NCBI RefSeq assembly: GCF_900890425.1
Contig: NZ_CAAHFG010000004.1
Coordinates: 850,330 to 914,329, forward strand
DNA length: 64,000 nt
Direction of reading: 5' to 3'
From: Pontiella desulfatans
GTDB lineage: Bacteria; Verrucomicrobiota; Kiritimatiellia; Kiritimatiellales; Pontiellaceae
Shown in pieces: positions 54,566-62,848 of this stretch. Made by a program: the position numbers and the translations under genes. The notes under the pieces were generated by a model. It did no database searches. It was not told where the DNA came from and was given only the letters and a program-made list of their open reading frames with translations. The first letter of the stretch is position 1; each line of letters begins with the position of its first letter.

Positions 54566-54784
54566 CTATGCGGCGGCGTGTTCGTAGTAGTGGGCATCGC
54601 TCCAGCATAGCGGCAATGCCTCTCCCGAGGGGAACGCCAGTTCCGACTTCAGGAAGTTTTCAGGGCGCTGGATGATTTCGCCTGTGTGGGCGCGCGCCCG
54701 GATCGTCGGCGATCCGGGGTTGATGACATCCGGCAGGTCGATCACCTCGACCAGGTCTCCCGTTGGTACATGTTTGAGGAACAT
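54566..54784 (-). CDS. Small conserved hypothetical protein (72 aa)
   Basis: 72 residues beginning MFLKHVPTGDLVEVIDLPDV and ending near LPLCWSDAHYYEH. AGGAGG lies six bases before ATG 54784, a consensus ribosome-binding site, and a strong terminator follows, so it looks like a real single-gene unit. Similar short proteins in other bacteria are sometimes labelled acetyltransferase without support. Function unknown. Confidence 0.75.
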   Translation of the reverse strand: MFLKHVPTGDLVEVIDLPDVINPGSPTIRARAHTGEIIQRPENFLKSELAFPSGEALPLCWSDAHYYEHAAA

Positions 54785-54970
54785 TTCATACCTCCTAGTA
54801 GTTGTTGTTTTGTGCCTTTCACTACCTTTCGACCATACCTTTTCGAAAGGGTTCATTTGGACCATCAACTATTTTCATATGTGAGAAAAATGTGAAATTG
54901 GCACAAGAGTAGCCCGGTCGGGAATCGCCCGGAACCGAACGCTTATAGGAACTTAGCTTGAATGGTCTCT

Positions 54971-55038
54971 CCACAGAGGACATGGAGCACAGAGAAATAG
55001 TGCAATCCCGCTCCTCTGTGCCTCAGTGCCCTCTGTGG
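54971..55038. repeat. CCACAGAGG-type palindromic repeat
   Basis: CCACAGAGGACATGGAGCACAG is answered by an imperfect complement ending CCCTCTGTGG, around a ~20-base centre. It could form a long hairpin. Confidence 0.65.
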
Positions 55039-55079
55039 TAAAAAAAACGAATCAGTTTAATTTGGTATTATTGCTCCGG

Positions 55080-55233
55080 CGATTAAATATTGTGAATCCT
55101 CGGAAGGGAAGGTTTGGCCACACAATTGAGAAGCAATTGCGCACATGGAACTCAGAACTATACAGAGAATTCCTTGTTAACTTTGCGCTCTCTTGTGGCA
55201 AATAAATCCTGATATTTAGCCGCCGCATCTATA
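55080..55233. repeat. ~140-bp dispersed repeat, copy 2 (inverted)
   Basis: Reverse-orientation copy of 32651-32789. Shared blocks are CGATTAAATATTGTGAAT, GAGAATTCCTTGTTA, TTTGCGCTCTCTTGTGGC and GCCGCCGCATCTATA. It carries ~15 extra bases in the first half (around ACAATTGAGAAGCAATTG). Confidence 0.85.
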
Positions 55234-55288
55234 AGCGGGGTTTGTTCTGGGAGGGGCAGGTCTTCGCCGAAAAAATGACTCTGGGGAG

Positions 55289-55322
55289 TTGACAATCCCG
55301 AACGTTTGGTTATTTTGCCAAA
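55289..55322 (+). promoter_or_regulatory. Promoter and operator of the first arsR module
   Basis: TTGACA (55289) and TATTTT (55311) are spaced by 16 bases. The dyad TTTGG-N8-CCAAA (55305-55322) overlaps the -10 box, the usual place for an ArsR site. The arsR start follows 19 bases later. Confidence 0.6.
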
Positions 55323-55340
55323 TATAAATCCGAGGGAACG

Positions 55341-55661
55341 ATGACCGGGCAGGAAAAAAATCTTTTTACGGCGAAGGCGAATGTGCTCAAGGCACTGGCC
55401 CATCCGACGCGGCTGTGGATGGCGGAGCAGCTCGAACAGGGCGAAATGTGCGTCTGCGAGTTTGTCGATAAGATCGATGCCGACTTTTCGACGATCTCCA
55501 AGCACCTTTCCGTTCTCAAGCAGGCCGGTATTGTCGCGGACGACAAACGTGGCAAGCAGGTCTACTACACCCTGAAGGTGCCCTGTGTGATGAACTTCAT
55601 GCATTGCGTGGAGGAAGTGCTTGCCAACAACGCGAAAACGCAGGCGGAGCTGCTGAAATAG
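55341..55661 (+). CDS. arsR: ArsR-family repressor (module 1)
   Basis: 106 residues of winged-helix ArsR/SmtB fold. GEMCVCEFVDKI carries the CVC As(III)-binding pair in the recognition-helix region, and FSTISKHLSVLKQAGIV is the DNA-binding helix pair. It should release its operator on arsenite binding. First gene of the module with permease, DGC, thioredoxin and CcdA genes. Confidence 0.9.
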   Translation: MTGQEKNLFTAKANVLKALAHPTRLWMAEQLEQGEMCVCEFVDKIDADFSTISKHLSVLKQAGIVADDKRGKQVYYTLKVPCVMNFMHCVEEVLANNAKTQAELLK

Positions 55662-55679
55662 GAGCGTCGAAGGTCGGAG

Positions 55680-55733
55680 GGTCGAAGGTCAAAAGTCGGG
55701 AGATGCCTGACATTCGACTTTTGACTTTAGACC
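55680..55733. repeat. Imperfect inverted repeat arsR-permease
   Basis: GGTCGAAGGTCAAAAGTCG (55680) is answered by CGACTTTTGACTTTAGACC (55715), so the leader of the permease gene can fold into a 19-base imperfect hairpin. Confidence 0.7.
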
Positions 55734-55752
55734 TTGGACCGGAGAATTAGAC

Positions 55753-56709
55753 ATGTTCAATTGGCTAGACAACCTAATGACGCTGCTGGTGGAGAACGGT
55801 TTCCACCTTTCGCGCGAAACCCATGTGGGCGAGAGCGTCCATTTCTTTTTCTACGACACGGTCAAAATCCTGATCCTGCTCTCGGTCATGATCTTCTTGA
55901 TCTCCTACCTGCGCACGTTTTTCCAGCCGCAGAAAACCAAGGCGCTGCTCGAAAAGATCCACGGGCCGAAGGCGCACGTGGCCGCATCGCTGATGGGGAT
56001 CATCACGCCGTTTTGTTCCTGCTCGTCGGTGCCGATCTTCATCGGCTTCATCGAGGCGGGCATTCCGTTGGGGGTCACCTTTTCCTTTCTGGTCACCTCG
56101 CCGATCGTGAACGAGGCGGCCTTCGCCGTGCTATGGGCGGCCTTCGGCTGGAAGGTGGCCTTCACCTATGCCGGAATGGGCGTGGTGATTGGCGTGGTCA
56201 GCGGCATGATCATTGGTCGCTTCAAACCCGAAGGGCATCTGGAGGAGGAGGTGTTCAACGGAGAGGGCTTCAACAAGACCAAACCCGACATGACCCAGAA
56301 AGAACGACTCGCCTACGCCGGTGAACACGTACGGGAAATTATCAAGAAGGTTTGGATCTACCTGCTCGTCGGCATCGCCATCGGCGCGGCCATCCACGGG
56401 TGGGCGCCGGAGGAAATCCTGGCCAAATATGCGGGGAGCGACAATCCGCTCAGCGTCGTGATCGCCGTGCTCTGCGGCGTGCCGCTCTATGCCAATGCGC
56501 TGGGGACTATACCGATCGCCGAGGCGCTCATTGGAAAAGGCGTCGGGCTCGGAACCGCACTCGCTTTCATGATGGCCGTCACGGCGCTCTCCGTCCCGGA
56601 AATGGTGCTCTTGCGCAAGGTGATGAAGCCGCGCCTGATCGCCATCTTCGTGGCGACGGCGTCGATCGGGATCCTGATCGTCGGGTGGATGTTCAATCTG
56701 TTGTTTTAA
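55753..56709 (+). CDS. Permease of the ArsP/YraQ (DUF318) family
   Basis: 318 residues, about eight helices. The hallmark GIITPFCSCSSVPIFIGFIEAG appears in the first half and LCGVPLYANALGTIPIAEAL in the second. Some members (ArsP) export methylated trivalent arsenicals; the substrate here is inferred only from arsR linkage. AAN-rich linker ~155-195 is hydrophilic. Confidence 0.85.
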   Translation: MFNWLDNLMTLLVENGFHLSRETHVGESVHFFFYDTVKILILLSVMIFLISYLRTFFQPQKTKALLEKIHGPKAHVAASLMGIITPFCSCSSVPIFIGFIEAGIPLGVTFSFLVTSPIVNEAAFAVLWAAFGWKVAFTYAGMGVVIGVVSGMIIGRFKPEGHLEEEVFNGEGFNKTKPDMTQKERLAYAGEHVREIIKKVWIYLLVGIAIGAAIHGWAPEEILAKYAGSDNPLSVVIAVLCGVPLYANALGTIPIAEALIGKGVGLGTALAFMMAVTALSVPEMVLLRKVMKPRLIAIFVATASIGILIVGWMFNLLF

Positions 56710-56716
56710 CGTGGAA

Positions 56717-56744
56717 CGGTGCTGTGCGCCGTTTCTTGGAAGGA
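56717..56744 (+). repeat. Leader repeat ahead of the DGC gene
   Basis: This 28-base leader matches 25 of 28 positions at 57154-57181, ahead of the thioredoxin gene. Both end TGGAAGGA, the ribosome-binding site. Confidence 0.75.
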
Positions 56745-56749
56745 GAGCC

Positions 56750-57121
56750 ATGAGTGCGAATGAAAAGGTATGCCACGGCGGCCCGAAACTGGTGTTCGCC
56801 TGCTCGGGCGCCGCGGATGTCGGCGCCTTGGCCGACCAGGCCGCGCGGAAAATGAACCGCGATGGAACCGGAAGCATGTTCTGCATGGGCGGCATCGGCG
56901 GGCGCGTCGAGCCGATCATGAAAAAAACCGAAACCGCCGAGAAAATCCTGGCGATCGATGGATGCCCGCTCAATTGCGTTAAGGCCACGCTGGAATCGGC
57001 GGGGTTTGACGAGTTCGAGCACCTATTGGTCACGGAACAGGGCTTCGAAAAAGGAAAAACGCAAATCAACGACGCAACCATTGCCAAGGTGGCTGAAGCA
57101 GGGGCGACTTTGCTTGCATGA
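56750..57121 (+). CDS. DGC-type putative zinc-binding protein
   Basis: 123 residues. KLVFACSGAADVGALADQA, a C-M-G-G-I-G-G sequence and IDGCPLNCVKATLESAG are typical of the small DGC (putative zinc-binding) family found near redox and metalloid genes. Four cysteines are placed to bind metal. Function not established. GGAAGGAGAG precedes the ATG. Confidence 0.8.
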   Translation: MSANEKVCHGGPKLVFACSGAADVGALADQAARKMNRDGTGSMFCMGGIGGRVEPIMKKTETAEKILAIDGCPLNCVKATLESAGFDEFEHLLVTEQGFEKGKTQINDATIAKVAEAGATLLA

Positions 57122-57126
57122 ATATA

Positions 57127-57168
57127 CGGCGCGGAGCACCCTGCTACATAGAGCGGTGCTCCGCGCCG
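57127..57168. repeat. 14-bp perfect-stem hairpin before the thioredoxin gene
   Basis: 57127-57140 is exactly complementary to 57155-57168 with a 14-base loop, between the DGC and thioredoxin genes. Its right arm is part of the leader repeat. Confidence 0.9.
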
Positions 57169-57181
57169 TTTCCTGGAAGGA
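57154..57181 (+). repeat. Leader repeat ahead of the thioredoxin gene
   Basis: Second copy of the 28-base leader at 56717-56744, three mismatches. Confidence 0.75.
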
Positions 57182-57187
57182 ATGGAA

Positions 57188-57700
57188 ATGAAGAAAAACA
57201 TCATAACGGTTTTAGTGTTGGCCATCGCGGTGGTGGCCGTGGTGGAAATAAAAAACCGGAAAAAGGCGTACGCGCCGGACAGCAGCTGCCCGGATGGCAT
57301 GTGCTTTCTCCCCTTTCCCGAAGAAAAAATGAGGCCCGGTTCCGCTAGGGAAGAACCCATGGCACAACAACCGTTGCCCCGTCTGCTCGACCTTGGCGCC
57401 GGCAAATGCGTTCCCTGCAAGACCATGGCGCCGATCCTCGACGAAATGAAGGAAACCTTCGCCGGCCAGCTCGATGTGGTCTTCATCGATGTCTGGGAAA
57501 ACGAGGGCGTGGGTGGGAAATATGGCATCCGGATGATCCCCACCCAGATCTTCTTCGACGCCGAAGGCAAGGAACTCTTCCGCCACGAGGGCTTCTATGC
57601 CCGCGAAGACATGCTCGCGAAATGGAAGGAACTAGGCTACGCCTTCGACGAACCGCAGAACATCGAACAAGCAACTTCGAACGTCGAAGGTGAGGATTGA
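57188..57700 (+). CDS. Exported thioredoxin-like protein
   Basis: About 170 residues. A membrane anchor or uncleaved signal (MKKNIITVLVLAIAVVAVV) is followed by a short spacer with a CPDGMC pair and a thioredoxin domain with active site KCVPCKT and cis-Pro in GIRMIPTQIFF. It probably works outside the membrane and is reduced by the adjacent CcdA. The last ~15 residues come from repeat-like sequence (57658-57700). Its stop overlaps ccdA. Confidence 0.88.
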   Translation: MKKNIITVLVLAIAVVAVVEIKNRKKAYAPDSSCPDGMCFLPFPEEKMRPGSAREEPMAQQPLPRLLDLGAGKCVPCKTMAPILDEMKETFAGQLDVVFIDVWENEGVGGKYGIRMIPTQIFFDAEGKELFRHEGFYAREDMLAKWKELGYAFDEPQNIEQATSNVEGED

Positions 57701-58398
57701 TGGAAGCGTTGTTCTCCAGCTTGACCCGGGCGGTTGAGGGTACGCCTGCAATCGCTTTGGGCACCGCGCTGGTGTGGGGCATTTTAAGTATTTTACTCAG
57801 CCCGTGCCACCTCGCGAGCATACCGCTCATTGTCGGCTTCATCGACGACCAGGGAAAGACCACCACAGGCCGGGCGCTATGGACGTCCACCCTGTTTGCC
57901 ACGGGCATCCTGGTCACGATTGCGGTCATTGGAATCGCCACCGCCCTGGCAGGCCGCATGCTGGGCGACCTCGGCGCGTATGCGAATTATTTCGTCGCGC
58001 TCATCTTTTTCTACGTTGGCCTGGGATTGCTGGGCGTTGTCCCCTTAAGCTGGAACAAGCCGGAGCATGTGGGTGAAAAACGCAAGGGATTCTTCGCCGC
58101 GTTCATGCTCGGGCTCATCTTTGGCATTGCGCTCGGCCCATGCTCGTTTGCCTATATGGCGCCCATGCTGGGCATTGCCTTCAAGCTCGGCGCCGAGCAA
58201 CCCATCTATGCCGGCAGCCTGCTGCTGATGTATGGCCTCGGCCATTGCGGGGTCATCGCCATCGCCGGGGTGTCGGCGGGATGGGTGCAGAAATACAAGG
58301 ATTGGAACCAGGAGTCGCGCGGGGCGTTCCGCCTAAAGAAAATCTGCGGCATCCTCGTCATCCTCGGTGGCCTCTACCTGATCTATACGGCACCCTAG
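57697..58398 (+). CDS. CcdA/DsbD-type thiol-disulfide transporter
   Basis: 233 residues with six helices. ILLSPCHLASIPLIVGF and ALGPCSFAYMAPML carry the two membrane cysteines that relay electrons from cytosolic thioredoxin to extracytoplasmic thiol proteins. It overlaps the exported thioredoxin gene by four bases (ATGA), so that protein is the likely partner. Confidence 0.9.
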   Translation: MMEALFSSLTRAVEGTPAIALGTALVWGILSILLSPCHLASIPLIVGFIDDQGKTTTGRALWTSTLFATGILVTIAVIGIATALAGRMLGDLGAYANYFVALIFFYVGLGLLGVVPLSWNKPEHVGEKRKGFFAAFMLGLIFGIALGPCSFAYMAPMLGIAFKLGAEQPIYAGSLLLMYGLGHCGVIAIAGVSAGWVQKYKDWNQESRGAFRLKKICGILVILGGLYLIYTAP

Positions 58399-58465
58399 GC
58401 TAATTACAAAAACTGAAACAGCGGTTGATCTTCCTGGCCCCGGGCACATAAACCCCTATTTCGAT

Positions 58466-58495
58466 TTGACATTTAGCTAAATAACTAAATATAAA
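58466..58495 (+). promoter_or_regulatory. Promoter and operator of the second arsR module
   Basis: TTGACA (58466) and TATAAA (58490) are spaced by 18 bases. Between them lies ATTTAGCTAAAT (58471-58482), a perfect palindrome, followed by a third half-site CTAAAT (58485). The arsR start is seven bases downstream, as in other ArsR self-repressed genes. Confidence 0.7.
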
Positions 58496-58502
58496 CGCGG
58501 CC

Positions 58503-58877
58503 ATGGAAACGACATTGGACATCCTGAAGGCGGTTTCGGACAAAAACCGGTTGCGCGTGGTCGCCGCGCTGAGCCGCTATGACGAGTTGTGCGCCTGCCA
58601 GATTACGGAATTGTTGGAAGTCAGCGGGGCGACGGTGTCGCGCCATTTAGGCATTCTTCAGAAAGCCGGATTGCTCGACAGCCGCAAGGATGGGCGCTGG
58701 GTCTATTTTAAATTGGCCAGGCCGACTGGCACCGATCCGTTCTTCCAATGGTTGGAAACAACCTTCGCCGGTTCCTCCGAGCTAAGGGCGGATTTAGAAG
58801 CGTTGGAAAAAATTGTTGGAATCACCAGGGAAGACCTCTGCCGCCAGCAGCGCGGCGAAGCATGCTGCCCGAAATAG
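58503..58877 (+). CDS. arsR: ArsR-family repressor (module 2)
   Basis: 124 residues. LCACQITELLEVSGATVSRH places a Cys pair (CAC) and the DNA-reading helix together, differing from the CVC of module 1. The C-terminus has a separate CC pair (EACCPK). It probably represses the acr3-arsC-arsD-arsA genes. A short repeat-like stretch (58880-58935) separates it from acr3. Confidence 0.9.
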   Translation: METTLDILKAVSDKNRLRVVAALSRYDELCACQITELLEVSGATVSRHLGILQKAGLLDSRKDGRWVYFKLARPTGTDPFFQWLETTFAGSSELRADLEALEKIVGITREDLCRQQRGEACCPK

Positions 58878-58947
58878 GATTAATGGAGGGTTGGCGGCCT
58901 CGCCGACCGGGCAGACGGCGTCTGCCCCTCCACATAAGGAAAACACG

Positions 58948-59994
58948 ATGAGCGAAAACAAAGACACGGGAATCAGTTTTTTCGAGAAATATTTGACGGT
59001 GTGGGTGGCGCTTTGCATGGTGGGCGGCATTCTGATCGGGAAGTTTCTTCCGGCCATCCCGGCGTTTCTCGGAACCCTCGAATATGCCAACGTTTCGATC
59101 CCGGTGGCGGTGCTGATCTGGATCATGATCTATCCGATGATGATGAAGGTCGACTTCAAGAGCGTGAAGCATGTGGGGGAAAATCCGCAGGGATTGTTTG
59201 TCACCTGGGTCGTCAACTGGCTGATCAAGCCGTTCACCATGTTCGGCATCGCGTGGTTGTTCTTCTACGTCATCTTTAAAAACCTGATTCCGGCGGATCT
59301 GGCGAAGGACTATCTCGCCGGTGCCGTGCTGCTCGGTGCGGCGCCCTGCACGGCGATGGTCTTCGTCTGGAGTCATCTCACCAAGGGCAATCCGGCCTAC
59401 ACCGTGGTGCAGGTGGCCACCAACGACCTCATCATCCTGATCGCCTTCGTGCCGATCGTGAAATTCCTGCTCGGCGTCAGCGATGTGTTTGTCCCGTGGG
59501 ATACGCTCTTCCTCTCCGTTGTTCTTTTCGTTGTCGTTCCGCTCACCGCCGGCGCACTGACCCGCGGGCATATGCTCAAGACGAAAGGGAAGGACTACTT
59601 TGAAAAGACGTTTCTGCCGAAGTTCGGCAACATCACGATCATCGGCCTGCTGCTGACGCTGGTGATCATCTTTTCCTTCCAGGGCAACGTGATCATGGAG
59701 AACCCGGTGCATATCGGGCTGATCGCTGTCCCGCTGATTCTGCAGACCGTGCTGATCTTTTTCATCGCCTATCTCGGCGCGAAGGCGCTCAAGCTTCCGC
59801 ACAACGTCGCCGCGCCCGCCGGAATGATCGGCGCCTCCAACTTTTTTGAACTTGCCGTGGCCGTCGCCATCGCGCTCTTCGGTACCACCTCGCCCGTCGC
59901 GCTTGCCACCATTGTCGGCGTGCTGGTCGAAGTGCCCGTCATGCTGATGCTCGTCGGCTTCGCCAACCGCACCACCCATTGGTTCAGGAATTAG
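58948..59994 (+). CDS. acr3: Acr3-type arsenite efflux permease
   Basis: 348 residues, ten helices, of the BASS superfamily. VLLGAAPCTAMVFVWSHL holds the essential Cys of Acr3 and IGASNFFELAVAVAIALFG the conserved second half. It exports As(III) across the inner membrane and may be energised by ArsA encoded downstream. ATG 58948 with AAGGAAA upstream; the longer open frame is not conserved. Confidence 0.94.
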   Translation: MSENKDTGISFFEKYLTVWVALCMVGGILIGKFLPAIPAFLGTLEYANVSIPVAVLIWIMIYPMMMKVDFKSVKHVGENPQGLFVTWVVNWLIKPFTMFGIAWLFFYVIFKNLIPADLAKDYLAGAVLLGAAPCTAMVFVWSHLTKGNPAYTVVQVATNDLIILIAFVPIVKFLLGVSDVFVPWDTLFLSVVLFVVVPLTAGALTRGHMLKTKGKDYFEKTFLPKFGNITIIGLLLTLVIIFSFQGNVIMENPVHIGLIAVPLILQTVLIFFIAYLGAKALKLPHNVAAPAGMIGASNFFELAVAVAIALFGTTSPVALATIVGVLVEVPVMLMLVGFANRTTHWFRN

Positions 59995-59998
59995 TTTA

Positions 59999-60062
59999 TG
60001 ACCGCGAAGACGCAAAGAAACCAAGATTTCTATTCCTTCGGGCCTTAGCGTCATTGCGGTCG
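59999..60062. repeat. CGCAAAGACGC-type palindromic repeat (acr3-arsC)
   Basis: TGACCGCGAAGACGCAAAG is answered by CCTTAGCGTCATTGCGGTCG. Same family as the repeats at 7461, 7521 and 7767. Confidence 0.75.
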
Positions 60063-60094
60063 AATTTAATCGTGTTAAGTGAAAGGAAATTATG

Positions 60095-60529
<435 letters not shown>

Positions 60530-60568
60530 TCGTACCGCAGGCAACCCGCCTGCCCGATGGAGAAGAAA

Positions 60569-60919
60569 ATGAAAACACTGAAGATCTATGATCCCGCCAT
60601 GTGCTGTTCGTCGGGCGTGTGCGGCCCGGATGTCGATACCGAGCTGGTGCAGCTGGCCGGCTTCCTGAAAAACCTGGACGAAGCCGCAGTGACGGTCGAG
60701 CGCTACAACCTGTCGCAGCAGCCCGCCGCCTACACCTCGGGAATCATTGCCGAGACCCTCAAGGAAAAGGGCACCGCCGCCCTGCCGCTGGTCCTTGTTG
60801 ATGACGAGGTGGTCAGCACGGGCTCCTATCCCGATCTTGCAACCCTCGCCTGCCTGCTCGGAACCTCCGGGGTTTCCCTCGACGTCCCCGACTGTTCCGG
60901 TTGTTCGGGCTGCTGCTGA
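60569..60919 (+). CDS. arsD: Arsenite metallochaperone ArsD
   Basis: 116 residues. PAMCCSSGVCGPDVD contains the three As(III)-binding cysteines (CC and C). The C-terminus adds two CSGC-type pairs and CC. It hands arsenite to ArsA, encoded next. GGAG lies upstream of ATG 60569; an in-frame ATG at 60557 adds four residues. Confidence 0.94.
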   Translation: MKTLKIYDPAMCCSSGVCGPDVDTELVQLAGFLKNLDEAAVTVERYNLSQQPAAYTSGIIAETLKEKGTAALPLVLVDDEVVSTGSYPDLATLACLLGTSGVSLDVPDCSGCSGCC

Positions 60920-60940
60920 GCCACCACGTAGTGGCGGCTC
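60918..60940. repeat. Hairpin at the arsD stop
   Basis: GAGCC and GGCTC enclose CACGTAGTG, overlapping the arsD stop codon. A related dyad (GCACTACGTGC, ~60952) follows. Confidence 0.6.
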
Positions 60941-60996
60941 TACGGGTAAAGCCTGCACTACGTGCTGGCTTAACGTACGCAAGGGATAGACCATTT

Positions 60997-62769
60997 ATGA
61001 ATACATTATTGAATAAAGCGTCACGCTTCCTGTTTTTCACCGGCAAGGGCGGGGTGGGAAAAACCTCCATGTCCTGTTCCATTGCCGTCGGCCTGGCGGG
61101 GCAGGGAAAAAAGGTGCTGCTGATCAGTACCGATCCCGCCTCCAACCTGCACGAGGTGCTCGAAACCGATCTCGGTTCCCGTCCCGTTCCCGTGAACGGC
61201 GTACCGGGGCTCGATGCCATGAATATCAACCCCATGACGGCGGCCGAGGAATATCGCGAGCGCATGGTCGGCCCCTACCGGGGCGTGCTGCCGGAAGAAG
61301 CCGTTCAGCAGATGGAAGAGCAGCTCTCCGGCGCCTGCACCGTCGAGATTGCCGGCTTCAACGAGTTTTCAAAATTCATCGGCGACGAGTCGATCATCGG
61401 GCAGTACGACCATGTGGTGCTCGACACCGCGCCAACCGGCCATACGCTGCGCCTGCTCAATCTGCCCTCGGCGTGGAACGACTTTATTGCCGGCAATGAA
61501 ACCGGTTCCTCCTGCCTCGGCCCCGTCGCCGGACTGGCCAGCCAGAAGGCCCTCTATGAACAGGTCGTCGCCGCGCTGAAGAATCCGGAGCAAACCCTGC
61601 TTGCCCTCGTGGCCCGCGCCGAACCCATGAGCCTGGCCGAGGCTTCGCGCGCCAGCGCCGAGCTGGCGGAACTCGGACTGACCAACCAGCATCTCATTCT
61701 CAATGGCGTCTTTTCCGAAGCCGGCGACGATGCCGTTGCGCAGGCCTTCGCGCACAAGTCGAACGCCGCCATCGCGGGCATGCCCGAAAACTTCCGCTCG
61801 CTCGAAAAGACGCTCGTTCCGTTCCGTCCGCATGGCGTGATGGGCGTGGGCGCGCTCCAGGCCGTGGCCCGGGGTGAAGCCGACCCCGCCTGGCTCGATG
61901 CCCCCGAATCCCTGCGTTCCGCGCTGCCCGCTGCGTTGGAAAACGTGCAGGGGTGGGATGCGCTTTTCGAATCGCTCGAAAGCCGCGGCAACGGCGTCAT
62001 CATGACCATGGGCAAGGGCGGGGTGGGTAAAACCGTCATGGCTTCGGCCATCGCGGCGGAGCTGGCGCAGCTCGGCCATTCCGTGCTGCTTTCCACCACC
62101 GATCCGGCGGCGCACGTGGCCGAAACCATCGGCGCGGGGCTGCCCAACCTGCAGATCGACCGCATCGATCCCAAGGCCGAAACCGAAGCCTATTGCCAGG
62201 ACATCCTTTCGAAAAACCGCAGCAAGCTTTCGGAGGCCGACCTGGCCCTGCTCGAAGAAGAGTTGCGCTCGCCCTGCATCGAAGAGATCGCCGTGTTCCA
62301 GGCCTTCGCCCGCACCGTCGCCAAGGGGTCGAACCAATTCATCGTGCTCGACACCGCGCCCACCGGCCATACCTTGCTCTTGCTCGATTCAACCGAGGCC
62401 TACCATCGCGAAGTTGCCAAATCGACGGACGACCTTCCGGCGGAAGTGAAGGAACTCCTGCCGCGCATCCGCGATCCCGAATTCACCAAGGTGCTGATCG
62501 TGGCCCTGCCCGAGGCCACGCCGACGCACGAGGCCGAAGACCTCCAGCGCGACCTGCGCCGCGCAAACATCGAACCGTTCGGCTGGATCATCAACCGCAG
62601 CTTCGCCGTTTCCGGCACAACCGATCCCGTCCTTTGCGCCAAGGGCCTGCACGAAACCGACTACATCCAGGAAATCGCCAACGGCCTTTCAGCCCGGCAA
62701 ACCGTCATCTCCCCCTGGATCGGCAAGGAGCTCTCCGGAGCCGATCGCCTGCATCTGCTGACGCGCTAG
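60997..62769 (+). CDS. arsA: Arsenite-stimulated ATPase ArsA (tandem)
   Basis: 590 residues in two homologous halves. Walker A GKGGVGKTS lies near residue 17 and GKGGVGKTV near 338, each half with DTAPTGHT. Cys residues for the metalloid site appear in SGACTVEIAG and RSPCIEEIA. It powers Acr3 export using ATP. Full tandem architecture as in plasmid ArsA. A terminator follows. Confidence 0.95.
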   Translation: MNTLLNKASRFLFFTGKGGVGKTSMSCSIAVGLAGQGKKVLLISTDPASNLHEVLETDLGSRPVPVNGVPGLDAMNINPMTAAEEYRERMVGPYRGVLPEEAVQQMEEQLSGACTVEIAGFNEFSKFIGDESIIGQYDHVVLDTAPTGHTLRLLNLPSAWNDFIAGNETGSSCLGPVAGLASQKALYEQVVAALKNPEQTLLALVARAEPMSLAEASRASAELAELGLTNQHLILNGVFSEAGDDAVAQAFAHKSNAAIAGMPENFRSLEKTLVPFRPHGVMGVGALQAVARGEADPAWLDAPESLRSALPAALENVQGWDALFESLESRGNGVIMTMGKGGVGKTVMASAIAAELAQLGHSVLLSTTDPAAHVAETIGAGLPNLQIDRIDPKAETEAYCQDILSKNRSKLSEADLALLEEELRSPCIEEIAVFQAFARTVAKGSNQFIVLDTAPTGHTLLLLDSTEAYHREVAKSTDDLPAEVKELLPRIRDPEFTKVLIVALPEATPTHEAEDLQRDLRRANIEPFGWIINRSFAVSGTTDPVLCAKGLHETDYIQEIANGLSARQTVISPWIGKELSGADRLHLLTR

Positions 62770-62791
62770 GCGCACCAGCCCCAAAACGCGA

Positions 62792-62827
62792 AAAGCGGCA
62801 ACCTTATAGGCTGCCGCTTTCTGCATT
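62792..62827. terminator. Terminator between arsA and glyA
   Basis: AAAGCGGCA pairs with TGCCGCTTT, and the downstream sequence is CTGCATTTTTC. It serves the ars operon and possibly glyA, which converges. Similar in sequence to 45147-45185. Confidence 0.8.
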
Positions 62828-62848
62828 TTTCACTGCTGGCGGTTCCGG

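Larger units (their letters stand above)
54785..55288. repeat. Repeat-rich gap before the arsenic island
   Basis: No gene seen. It contains an imperfect inverted repeat of CCACAGAGG/CCTCTGTGG type (54971-55038) and copy 2 of the ~140-bp dispersed repeat (55080-55233). Confidence 0.6.
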
